A stretch of DNA of 5,078 nt from SCTG01 sp964384595 (GTDB lineage Bacteria; Nitrospirota; Nitrospiria; Nitrospirales; NS-4), in NCBI GenBank assembly GCA_964384595.1, contig CAYLLY010000149.1:1-5078 (forward strand). Direction: 5' to 3'. The notes under the pieces were generated by a model. It saw only the letters and a program-made list of their open reading frames with translations, had not been told where the DNA came from and did not search any database. This document shows, in pieces, positions 1 through 4,973 of the stretch (position 1 is the first letter of the stretch; each line of letters opens with the position of its first letter). A program made the translations under genes and the position numbers.

Positions 1-214
1 GAAATGAACGCCGGATTAGCGTAAGCTGGTGTCAACCAAACCGGCAGCAGCCCAGGGGAAGACGAGTCCGTCGCGGATTGCCTCCCGCTCCCGATCGGCG
101 CGGTGAAGCACCGCTCCTCCACGGGCGCGATCGAGGCAAGTCCACGCCAGACTCTGGGGGGAAAGGTGTCGGAAGAGGTTTAGGGGTGGAAGCCGGTGCG
201 GCGGGGAACGGAGA
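1..214. other. Non-coding or decayed left edge, no gene assigned
   Basis: No convincing gene is seen here. A plus-strand frame stays open from about 25 to its TAG at 180 (reads roughly ...NQTGSSPGEDES...GGKVSEEV), but it has no ATG start and follows a stop directly. A minus-strand frame (255 to 16) starts inside the 3' end of brnA and is arginine- and proline-rich, as expected of a shadow of GC-rich DNA. The stretch could be the remnant of a disrupted gene or the upstream region of a neighbour outside the window. Its right end (171-206) is a copy of the GC-rich repeat described separately. Confidence 0.4.
171..206. repeat. GC-rich imperfect repeat, copy R1 (partial)
   Basis: Bases 174-203 match 887-916 (copy R2) at 25 of 30 positions without gaps. 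The shared core is AGAGG-N3-AGGGG-N-GGAAGCCG-N-TGCGGCG. It contains an inner hairpin, GCCG (192-195), loop GTG, CGGC (199-202). The copy ends about 10 bp from the brnA stop codon (215-217). It lacks the TTCACGCGTC box present in R2 and R3, so it is either truncated or more diverged. Confidence 0.55.
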
Positions 215-481
215 CTATGCCTTGTGCGCTTCCATATACGCCCGCAGCAGCGCATTGATGCGCGTTTGGTATCCGCGCCCCTGCGCCTTGAACCAGTCCA
301 GTACTTGGCGATCGAGCCGGATGGTCACTGTCGCTTTCGGTTGCGGGAGCCATAGCACCGCCTTCTTGAAGAAGTCCTTACCCTGCTCTGGGATATCGGA
401 GTAATCAATCTCGTCATCCCGTAGAGCGTCAATTTTGGCCCAATTGGTCCGCGAGACTTTCCTTGAACTGCGCTTTTTCAC
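215..481 (-). CDS. brnA: BrnA family antitoxin
   Basis: Antitoxin of a type II BrnT/BrnA module. Known members bind and neutralise the BrnT ribonuclease toxin and repress their own promoter through a ribbon-helix-helix (RHH) domain. The 88-residue protein has the family pattern: a basic N-terminus, the acidic linker with DDEIDYSDIPE (about 22-32), then the RHH region with strand VTIRLD (52-57), helix RQVLDWFKAQ (58-67) and helix YQTRINALLRAYMEAH (71-86). The start is GTG at 481 with an AAAGG about 9 nt upstream. The first 53 bp lie inside the end of brnT, so translation is probably coupled. The length is normal for the family, and stop TAG is at 217-215. Repeat R1 follows almost at once. Confidence 0.9.
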   Translation of the reverse strand: MKKRSSRKVSRTNWAKIDALRDDEIDYSDIPEQGKDFFKKAVLWLPQPKATVTIRLDRQVLDWFKAQGRGYQTRINALLRAYMEAHKA

Positions 482-728
482 GATCGTTCGCCTTTCGTGC
501 TGAAATGATGCGAATGGTCTCAGGGTTACGCTTGGTAAAGACGACCGTCACGAGCCGCCGATTAATGAAGCCAAAGCCGATGTGCCGCGTTTCCCCATAA
601 TCTTTTCTAGCGTCAGGCACAACCATAATTGGCCCAGTGAACATCTCCGGGACGTCCACGAAGTCTATCCCGTGCTTGGCGATGTTGGCGGAACGCTTGG
701 CTTCGTCCCATTCAAACGTTACCTCCAA
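429..728 (-). CDS. brnT: BrnT family toxin (RelE-like ribonuclease)
   Basis: Toxin of the BrnT/BrnA pair. The family has a RelE-like fold and cleaves RNA, arresting growth until BrnA neutralises it. The 99 residues show the family signatures in order: N-terminal FEWDEAKRSANIAKHGIDF (about 5-23), then ETRHIGFGF (46-54), then RLVTVVFTKR (58-67) and the conserved RIISARKANDREK near the C-terminus (73-85). The length is normal and no frameshift is seen. The only in-frame start is TTG at 728, since an in-frame TGA lies two codons upstream. AGAGG at 739-735 sits 6 nt before it as a ribosome binding site. Toxin-before-antitoxin order is characteristic of BrnTA. A TTG start may keep toxin output low relative to BrnA (inference). 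Confidence 0.92.
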   Translation of the reverse strand: MEVTFEWDEAKRSANIAKHGIDFVDVPEMFTGPIMVVPDARKDYGETRHIGFGFINRRLVTVVFTKRNPETIRIISARKANDREKAQFKESLADQLGQN

Positions 729-741
729 ATGTCACCTCTGC

Positions 742-770
742 ATTGTAAATACAAAATGTAGTTACGTCAA
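742..770 (-). promoter_or_regulatory. brnTA sigma-70-type promoter
   Basis: Read on the minus strand, TTGACG (770-765) is followed by a 17-nt spacer and TACAAT (747-742), close to consensus for both boxes. The expected start of transcription is about 734-736, only about 7 nt before the TTG start of brnT. The message would therefore have a very short leader that loses part of the AGAGG ribosome binding site, unless initiation occurs further upstream. Confidence 0.7.
743..760. promoter_or_regulatory. Palindromic operator candidate for BrnA
   Basis: A perfect inverted repeat TTGTA-AA-TACAA (743-754) overlaps the -10 box of the brnTA promoter. A second arm follows, giving TGTA-N2-TACA-N3-TGTA over 744-760. 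RHH antitoxins commonly repress their own operons by binding short inverted repeats at the promoter, so this is the natural BrnA site. The palindrome is seen directly; binding is inferred. Confidence 0.5.
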
Positions 771-870
771 TCCCTATGCAGGTCGTCCAGCCGCGTCCGT
801 AGATGAGAGACGCTTTGTGGAGATAGACACTCACGGAGGAGAAAAGGTTAAAAGGAAGAGCCCGCTTTTA

Positions 871-926
871 TTCACGCGTCCGGCGGAGAGGGGGAGGGGC
901 GGAAGCCGATGCGGCGCACGCCGGGG
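871..926. repeat. GC-rich imperfect repeat, copy R2
   Basis: Starts with TTCACGCGTCCGGCG (871-885), matching copy R3 at 2207-2221 in 14 of 15 bases. It continues into a G-rich run and a nested hairpin: GGCG (898-901), GCCG (905-908), loop ATG, CGGC (912-915), CGCC (919-922). It lies between brnTA and fic and ends about 4 bp from the fic stop codon (932-930). No T-run follows on the minus strand, so it is not an obvious intrinsic terminator for fic. Confidence 0.6.
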
Positions 927-929
927 TAA

Positions 930-2087
930 TTACTTCGGCTTGGGTGGGTTCTCGATCGCTCGGAGAATAGGTTTGGCCAGATAGAGGCGTCCCCACGCCC
1001 GCCCCGAAATTTCTTCGAGCATGCCGTTTTTTTGAAGCAGCGTCACGGCTTGCCGGGCGGTCGGGTTTGAGACCTTCAGGATACGCTCGGCTCGGGCAAC
1101 GGTCATGTAAGGGTTCATGAATAGCTGATCAAGCAAGGCCAGCGCCTTGGGCTTGTCATGTAACCGGGCCCGGAATTTTTCGCGCAGATCCATGAGCCGG
1201 CCGGCGTGTTGCACCCCTTCTCCTGCGGTTTCTGTGACCCCTGTGATGAAAAAGCGAAGCCATGCCATCCAGTCTCCGTCCGTCCGCACCCGTTGTAGAA
1301 GGTCATAATAGTCCTGCCGATGCGCCTCGATGTAGGCGGACAGATAAAGCAGCGGTTGTGAGAGGCGGCCCCGCTCGATCAAGAACAGAGTGATCAGCAG
1401 GCGCCCAACGCGCCCGTTTCCGTCCAGAAACGGGTGTATGGCTTCAAATTGCTCGTGGATCAATGCGCATTGAATCAGGTCTGGAAACTTTTCGCGCTCA
1501 TGCAGGAAATGTTCCCACTCTGCTAATGCTTCCTGCATTGGTTCCGGAGGGGGAGGGACGTAAGGGGCGGTCGCGGGGGTGCTGCCGGACGGACCGATCC
1601 AGTTTTGCGACCGCCGAAATTCGCCGGGGGTGGCCCGCTCGCCGCGAACTCCCTTCATCAGCCTTGCATGCAACTCGCGCACGAAGCGTAGCGACAAGGG
1701 GACACTCCGCAGTCGCTTGATCCCGTACTCCAGCGCGACCACATAATTACGGACTTCACGGACGTCATCGTCTTCCGGGCGAGCAGAGGGGGTATGCTCC
1801 ATTTCGTCAAGCAGCAGATCAGACAAACTTGCCTTGGTTCCCTCGATGCGCGACGACAACACGGCTTCGCGACGCACATAGGGCGCAATCAGCAGATGCG
1901 GATTGGGCAGGTGACGGCCTAGACCGGAGAGTTCACTGAGCACGGCATCGGCGCGTGAAAGAGCGAGGACCAGATCATCGTCATAAACCAGTGCAGGTGG
2001 TAACGGTGCCGGAATAAACGCCGCATAGCGCTGCGCGGTCTGAATGACTCTCCCCGTACTTGGTGATCGAAAGTTTTTTGGGTTCAT
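930..2087 (-). CDS. Fic family protein, class II, with C-terminal winged helix
   Basis: Likely transfers AMP from ATP to a hydroxyl side chain of a target protein; the target is not evident. Of 385 residues, the N-terminal part matches the Fic_N/SoFic-like architecture. The Fic core carries the full active-site motif HPFLDGNGRVGR at 218-229, with catalytic His218, the Asp222-Gly-Asn-Gly anion-binding loop and Arg226/Arg229. An upstream SSRIEG (78-83) fits the class II inhibitory motif (S/T)xxxE(G/N), so Glu82 probably self-inhibits by pairing with Arg229. The C-terminus (about 316-385) looks like a winged helix (MTVARAERILKVSNPTARQAVTLLQKNGMLEE). The length is typical of SoFic-like proteins (about 370-390). 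The ATG at 2087 has only a weak ribosome binding site. Four CTTTNAAAG boxes lie upstream. The protein appears intact and active; class II Fic proteins of this type often stand alone. Confidence 0.93.
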   Translation of the reverse strand: MNPKNFRSPSTGRVIQTAQRYAAFIPAPLPPALVYDDDLVLALSRADAVLSELSGLGRHLPNPHLLIAPYVRREAVLSSRIEGTKASLSDLLLDEMEHTPSARPEDDDVREVRNYVVALEYGIKRLRSVPLSLRFVRELHARLMKGVRGERATPGEFRRSQNWIGPSGSTPATAPYVPPPPEPMQEALAEWEHFLHEREKFPDLIQCALIHEQFEAIHPFLDGNGRVGRLLITLFLIERGRLSQPLLYLSAYIEAHRQDYYDLLQRVRTDGDWMAWLRFFITGVTETAGEGVQHAGRLMDLREKFRARLHDKPKALALLDQLFMNPYMTVARAERILKVSNPTARQAVTLLQKNGMLEEISGRAWGRLYLAKPILRAIENPPKPK

Positions 2088-2114
2088 GCGCTTGGTCCCG
2101 AGAATGAAGCCTAA

Positions 2115-2195
2115 CTTTTAAAGCCTTTCCTGCTTTGAAAGAAAGTGGCACTATTCTTTCAAAGTCGGACGGCTTTTGCAAGGACACTTTCAAAG
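2115..2195. promoter_or_regulatory. Array of four CTTTNAAAG boxes upstream of fic
   Basis: Four near-identical 9-bp palindromes are seen: CTTTTAAAG (2115-2123), CTTTGAAAG (2133-2141), CTTTCAAAG (2156-2164) and CTTTCAAAG (2187-2195). The middle two extend into a perfect 11-bp inverted repeat, CTTTGAAAGAA and TTCTTTCAAAG, separated by 10 bp (2133-2164). Start-to-start spacings are 18, 23 and 31 bp. The array lies 28-108 bp upstream of the fic start codon and suggests a multi-site operator, possibly for the winged helix of the Fic protein itself. No T-run fits a terminator reading. Confidence 0.5.
2153..2181 (-). promoter_or_regulatory. Weak candidate promoter for fic
   Basis: On the minus strand TTGCAA (2181-2176), a 17-nt spacer and AAGAAT (2158-2153) form the best sigma-70-like pair I can find upstream of fic, with four of six matches in each box. 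The -10 overlaps the third CTTTNAAAG box, which would suit repression. Other pairings in this AT-rich stretch are possible. Confidence 0.3.
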
Positions 2196-2206
2196 CGCAA
2201 TTTTTC

Positions 2207-2276
2207 TTCACGCGTCTGGCGCGGAGGGGGAGGGGCGGACGGCGATGCGCCTTCCGCCGCACGCTCGGGTGGGCAC
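2207..2276. repeat. GC-rich imperfect repeat, copy R3
   Basis: Begins TTCACGCGTCTGGCG (2207-2221) like copy R2, followed by the shared G-rich run (2223-2239). It then has a stronger nested hairpin: GGCGGA (2234-2239), GGCG (2241-2244), loop ATG, CGCC (2248-2251), TCCGCC (2253-2258). The inner stem is GGCG/CGCC here but GCCG/CGGC in R2, so pairing is kept while sequence changes. It marks the junction between the fic control region and the housekeeping gene at 2354. Confidence 0.6.
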
Positions 2277-2301
2277 CGCCGCCAGATAAGTCAAGTGTAA
2301 G

Positions 2302-2346
2302 TCAAGTTCTGGGTCAACTTGAACACGGCCCGACCCTCTGTTAAAG
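2302..2346 (+). promoter_or_regulatory. Promoter and inverted repeat before the SirB1-like gene
   Basis: TTGAAC (2319-2324), a 16-nt spacer and TTAAAG (2341-2346) preceded by TG resemble a sigma-70 promoter. Transcription would start at about 2353, next to the ATG at 2354, implying a leaderless message. A 7-bp inverted repeat TCAAGTT (2302-2308) and AACTTGA (2316-2322) with a 7-bp spacer overlaps the -35 box, and GTCAAGT also occurs as a direct repeat at 2290-2296 and 2301-2307. This may be an operator. Confidence 0.4.
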
Positions 2347-2353
2347 TGCCGGC

Positions 2354-3214
2354 ATGATGCTGCCGGTTCCGGCCACGCAGATCAAAGCCTTGATCCGTCT
2401 CCTCTCCGACGAGGACGACCGGATCGCCCGCACCATCGCCGGCAAGCTGACGGAGATCGGGGATCCGGCGGTGCCGCTGCTGCGCGAGGCCGAGATCGAG
2501 CAGCCGGAGATGGCCGCGCGCATCAGCGAAATCCTGGACGATATCCGGGCGCAGCGGCTCGAGGGCGAGTTCCATGCCCTCTCCGCCTGCAACGACGACA
2601 GCCTCGACCTGGAGGCCGGCGCCTTCCTCATCGCGCGGTTCGCCTATCCCGACCTGGACGTCGCCGCCTCCATCGGCATGCTCGACGCCCTGGCGCGGGA
2701 GGTGCGCGAGCGGTTGGGGCGCAAGGCCTCCGGGGAGGAAATCGTCAAGACCATCAACCGGTACCTCTTCGTCGAGCAGGGGTTCGCCGGCAACACCCAT
2801 GAGTACTACGACGTCGACAACAGCTACCTCAACAAGGTCCTCGAGCGGAAGACGGGGATTCCGATCAGCCTGAGCGCGGTGTATCTGCTCGTCGGGAGGC
2901 GGCTCGAGCTGCCGGTCTTCGGCGTGGGCATGCCGGGACACTTCCTCGTGAAGTACGAGGCCGACCGCTACCGCATTTTCGTGGATTCCTTCAACGGCGG
3001 CGCGCTGCTGACGCAGAAGGACTGCGCGCGGTTTCTGGACCAGGCCGGCTACGGCTTCGACGAGCGGTATCTGCAAAAGACGCCGGCCCGCGCGATCCTC
3101 ATCCGCATGGTCAAGAACCTGGTCGCCCTCTACAACAAGATGGACGACCGGGCCAAGGCCGCCCGCCTGACGCGGTTCATCGAGATCTTGGGGTTGCCGG
3201 AGAAGGACGAGTAA
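2354..3214 (+). CDS. SirB1-family protein, transglutaminase core-2 domain
   Basis: A 286-residue protein of the SirB1/transglutaminase-like core-2 family. Its biochemical role is not established, and no substrate can be named. The first 65 or so residues look like a HEAT-type helical repeat (IKALIRLLSDEDDRIARTIAGKLTEIGDPAVPLL). The core-2 domain then runs from about 85 to 245, with the family blocks GIPISLSAVYLLVGRRLELP (168-187), GVGMPGHFLVKY (190-201, His196) and FVDSFNGG (209-216, Asp211). The Cys of a true transglutaminase triad is not at the expected place before SLS (Pro170 in GIP), as in many SirB1 relatives, so classical catalysis is doubtful. A C-terminal helical tail follows. The start is ATG 2354 (or 2357), with an in-frame stop at 2342 and no ribosome binding site. 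The 3' end overlaps the convergent hydrolase gene by 38 bp. Confidence 0.88.
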   Translation: MMLPVPATQIKALIRLLSDEDDRIARTIAGKLTEIGDPAVPLLREAEIEQPEMAARISEILDDIRAQRLEGEFHALSACNDDSLDLEAGAFLIARFAYPDLDVAASIGMLDALAREVRERLGRKASGEEIVKTINRYLFVEQGFAGNTHEYYDVDNSYLNKVLERKTGIPISLSAVYLLVGRRLELPVFGVGMPGHFLVKYEADRYRIFVDSFNGGALLTQKDCARFLDQAGYGFDERYLQKTPARAILIRMVKNLVALYNKMDDRAKAARLTRFIEILGLPEKDE

Positions 3215-3962
3215 TTGTAATCCGCATGCGGTCCCTGGCCATGGTGATCCTGCCGCCGAACTCCTGACCCGCCTGGGCCTTGACGTCATACCGTTCCGCC
3301 ACCGGATAGAAATGGGAGAGGACGAGGCGCTGCACGCCGGCCTCGCGCGCCACGCGCCCGCAGTCACGGGCGTGCATGTGGCCTTCGCCGGGACGCTGGA
3401 CCGGGAACGAGCAATCCAGCACCGCCACGTCCGCGCCGCGGCACAGCGCGACGAGCCCTTTGCAATACTCGGCGTCGCCCGAATAGGCCAGTGAAGCGCC
3501 GTCGTGCTCCACGCGGTAGCCCTGGCAGTGGAGGCTAGGGCTGTGCGCCACCGTCCGGACGGTTACGCGGGTCTGGCCCAGACGAATCGTGCGATCCGTT
3601 AGTTCTGTGACCGTGACCCGGAACGGCGCGGAGGAAAAGCCCGGCATCGCCTTCAGGAGCGATCCGAACAGGCGGCGCGTCCCCCGCGGCCCGTAAATCG
3701 TGAAGGCCGGCCTGGGCGCGACGAGCTTCGCATGGAACACGGCGTCGAAGAAAAACGTAAAAAAGTCGGCGAAATGGTCCGTGTGGTGGTGCGTGATGAA
3801 CAGATGCTGCAGGCAGTGGCGGTCCGCGCCGGCCTTGATGAGGTTCATCAGCGTGCGGGGACCGAAGTCGAATAGCAGGACGTGGTCGGTCTCCACCAGG
3901 TAGCCGGCGGCGGCGCGTTTCGGATGCACGTTGGTGCCGGAACCGAGCACGGTCAAGCGCAT
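3177..3962 (-). CDS. RNase Z-like metallo-beta-lactamase-fold hydrolase
   Basis: A zinc-dependent hydrolase of the metallo-beta-lactamase superfamily, closest in style to the RNase Z/ElaC group. Its 261 residues begin with the typical MRLTVLGSGT strand. They carry the metal motif HHHTDH (58-63; His58-x-His60-x-Asp62-His63), His140, Asp163 in SGDAEY and His217 in LSHFYP, so the dinuclear site looks complete. ATG 3962 is supported by GAGGTG (3973-3968) 5 nt upstream. The protein is shorter than typical RNase Z (about 300), and I do not see a clear exosite arm, so the substrate may be RNA or a small phosphodiester. Although tadA and tRNA genes are near, both tRNAs encode CCA, so a tRNA 3'-processing role is not implied. 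It is divergent from tadA, and its C-terminus (about residues 250-261) is antisense to the end of the SirB1-like gene. Confidence 0.87.
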   Translation of the reverse strand: MRLTVLGSGTNVHPKRAAAGYLVETDHVLLFDFGPRTLMNLIKAGADRHCLQHLFITHHHTDHFADFFTFFFDAVFHAKLVAPRPAFTIYGPRGTRRLFGSLLKAMPGFSSAPFRVTVTELTDRTIRLGQTRVTVRTVAHSPSLHCQGYRVEHDGASLAYSGDAEYCKGLVALCRGADVAVLDCSFPVQRPGEGHMHARDCGRVAREAGVQRLVLSHFYPVAERYDVKAQAGQEFGGRITMARDRMRITITRPSPATPRSR

Positions 3963-3989
3963 GACAACACCTCGCGGCTATGTTACCAT
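3961..3989 (+). promoter_or_regulatory. Candidate tadA promoter
   Basis: ATGACA (3961-3966, five of six to TTGACA), a 17-nt spacer and TACCAT (3984-3989, four of six) place the transcription start near 3996. That favours the GTG at 4021 over in-frame ATGs at 3931 and 3961. The -35 box overlaps the start codon of the divergent hydrolase gene. Confidence 0.4.
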
Positions 3990-4020
3990 TCGACTCTGGT
4001 TTTCTGAACGAGATAAAGAC

Positions 4021-4488
4021 GTGAACCATGCAGTCCACATGAAGCTTGCGCTCGACGAAGCGCGCCGGGCCGCGGCGGCGGGCGAGGTGCCGATCGGCGC
4101 GGTGCTGGTCGTCGAGGAAGCCGTGATTGCCCGAGCGCACAACCGCCGGGAGGTCTGGCAGGACCCCACGGCCCACGCCGAGCTGATCGCGATCCGGGAG
4201 GCGGCGGCGCAGATGCGGACTTGGCGCATGGTGGGCGGCACGCTCTACGTGACGATGGAGCCCTGCGCGATGTGCATCGGGGCGGCCATCCTGGCCCGCG
4301 TTGACTGCGTGGTCTTTGGCGTGCGGGACCCGAAGGGCGGCGCCTGCGGGTCGGTGCTCAACATCCCGGAGGAACGGCGGCTGAACCATCGCATTGAGGT
4401 GATCGGGGGCGTGCTGGAGGAGGAGAGCCGGGCGTTGCTGCAGGGGTTCTTCAAGAATTTACGGGAGAAAGCGGACGAAAGAATTTAA
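4021..4488 (+). CDS. tadA: tRNA adenosine(34) deaminase TadA
   Basis: Deaminates adenosine to inosine at the wobble position of tRNA-Arg(ACG) in the cytoplasm, which allows CGU/CGC/CGA decoding. The cytidine/deoxycytidylate deaminase fold is complete: helix HMKLALDEARRAAAAGE (6-22), VPIGAVLV (23-30), Asn41, the zinc and proton-shuttle motif His52-Ala-Glu54, and PCAMC (81-85) with Cys82 and Cys85 as zinc ligands. From GTG 4021 the protein is 155 residues, the normal TadA length, and starts as (M)NHAVHMKLAL, as homologues do. The frame stays open upstream with ATGs at 3931 and 3961, but these would add up to 30 unusual residues and overlap the divergent gene. The ribosome binding site is weak. 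Stop TAA is at 4486-4488, followed after 10 bp by the first hairpin repeat and tRNA-Ser(CGA). Confidence 0.95.
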   Translation: MNHAVHMKLALDEARRAAAAGEVPIGAVLVVEEAVIARAHNRREVWQDPTAHAELIAIREAAAQMRTWRMVGGTLYVTMEPCAMCIGAAILARVDCVVFGVRDPKGGACGSVLNIPEERRLNHRIEVIGGVLEEESRALLQGFFKNLREKADERI

Positions 4489-4498
4489 GAGGGGAAGT

Positions 4499-4549
4499 GG
4501 TATTGAATATCTGGCGTATTTGATCGAAACGCCAGTCCAACAAGTTCGG
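4499..4549 (+). repeat. Covarying hairpin element, copy C1
   Basis: 5' box GGTATTGAATAT (4499-4510), stem CTGGCGT (4511-4517) with ACGCCAG (4529-4535), 11-nt loop ending in TTGATCGAA (4518-4528), tail TCCAACAAGTTCGG (4536-4549). In the tail CCAA and TT(C)GG can pair around CAAG, a base-changed version of the CCAG/CTGG mini-hairpin of copies C3 and C4. The element ends 1 nt before the tRNA-Ser(CGA) gene. No T-run follows, so it is not a standard terminator for tadA. Confidence 0.8.
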
Positions 4550-4550
4550 A

Positions 4551-4640
<90 letters not shown>

Positions 4641-4642
4641 CG

Positions 4643-4694
4643 CCCAGCTTGCTGGAACCGCCGCTTCAATCAGATGCGGCGGATATGCAATACA
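4643..4694 (-). repeat. Covarying hairpin element, copy C4 (inverted)
   Basis: Read on the minus strand: 5' box GTATTGCATAT (about 4693-4683), stem CCGCCGC (4682-4676) with GCGGCGG (4664-4658), loop ATCTGATTGAA (4675-4665), tail TTCCAGCAAGCTGGG (4657-4643) with mini-hairpin CCAG-CAAG-CTGG. It begins 2 nt after the CCA end of tRNA-Ser(CGA) and faces copy C2 tail-outward, so the two form an inverted pair about 20 bp apart. The loop differs from the other copies at two positions (TCTGATTGAA against TTTGATCGAA). Confidence 0.8.
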
Positions 4695-4714
4695 TCCAGT
4701 AATCTTTGGGGTAA

Positions 4715-4767
4715 GGTATTGGATATCCAGCATGTTTGATCGAAATGCTGGTCTAGTAAGCCACGGG
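4715..4767 (+). repeat. Covarying hairpin element, copy C2
   Basis: 5' box GGTATTGGATAT (4715-4726), stem CCAGCAT (4727-4733) with ATGCTGG (4745-4751), loop GTTTGATCGAA (4734-4744), tail TCTAGTAAGCCACGGG (4752-4767). The main stem is perfect, but the tail mini-hairpin is mostly lost here. It lies 47 bp upstream of tRNA-Ser(GGA), the loosest spacing of the three plus-strand copies. Confidence 0.78.
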
Positions 4768-4814
4768 AAAAGGGCGCGATTCAAGAGCGGCCCGGGGTGG
4801 GCGGGTGAGAACGT

Positions 4815-4904
4815 GGAGAGGTGGCCGAGCGGCCGAAGGCGCGGCATTGGAAGTGCCGTATACGGGAAACCGTATCGTGGGTTCAAATCCCACCCTCTCC
4901 GCCA
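4815..4904 (+). tRNA. trnS: tRNA-Ser (anticodon GGA)
   Basis: 90 nt with encoded CCA (4902-4904). The acceptor stem GGAGAGG (4815-4821) pairs with CCTCTCC (4894-4900). The anticodon stem CGGCA (4842-4846) pairs with TGCCG (4854-4858) around loop TTGGAAG, giving GGA at 4849-4851, which reads UCC/UCU. The long variable arm TACGGG-AAA-CCGTA marks it as serine. Acceptor stem and T arm are nearly identical to the tRNA-Ser(CGA) gene, differing by one T-loop base (TTCAAAT against TTCGAAT), as expected for shared SerRS identity elements. Confidence 0.97.
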
Positions 4905-4916
4905 AAAGAGGCAAGC

Positions 4917-4968
4917 GGTATTGAATATCCGACACGGTTGATCGAAGTGTCGGTTCCAGCAAGCTGGG
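4917..4968 (+). repeat. Covarying hairpin element, copy C3
   Basis: 5' box GGTATTGAATAT (4917-4928), stem CCGACAC (4929-4935) with GTGTCGG (4947-4953), loop GGTTGATCGAA (4936-4946), tail TTCCAGCAAGCTGGG (4954-4968) with the mini-hairpin CCAG-CAAG-CTGG. It fills the spacer between tRNA-Ser(GGA), whose CCA ends 12 nt earlier, and the SRP RNA, which starts about 6 nt later. Confidence 0.8.
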
Positions 4969-4973
4969 AGCTG

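Noticed and set aside
78..404. Plus-strand open frame of 108 codons opposite brnA
   Set aside because: It is antisense to the well-supported brnA gene and has no family features.
171..2276. Repeats R1-R3 as integron attC sites of a cassette array
   Set aside because: The layout is suggestive, but no paired RYYYAAC and GTTRRRY cores flank the repeats and they do not form the long imperfect palindrome of attC. A lone GCCTAAC at 2109-2115 has no partner at the right distance.
2291..3367. Long minus-strand open frame of 358 codons opposite the SirB1-like gene
   Set aside because: It mirrors the codon pattern of the plus-strand gene, is low in recognisable motifs and ends in the neighbour's coding region. 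The plus-strand product has clear family blocks.
3931..4020. Upstream ATG starts for tadA at 3931 or 3961
   Set aside because: They add residues not seen in TadA proteins, lie before the predicted transcription start near 3996 and overlap the divergent gene. GTG 4021 gives the usual N-terminus.
3535..4389. Minus-strand open frame of 284 codons across tadA and the metallo-hydrolase start
   Set aside because: Its product is rich in Arg, His and Pro with no family pattern, while TadA and the hydrolase motifs in the same DNA are complete.
4511..4535. Hairpin copy C1 as the intrinsic terminator of tadA
   Set aside because: The stem is good, but the downstream bases TCCAACAAGTT contain no T-run, and the same structure occurs before ffs where termination would not be expected.
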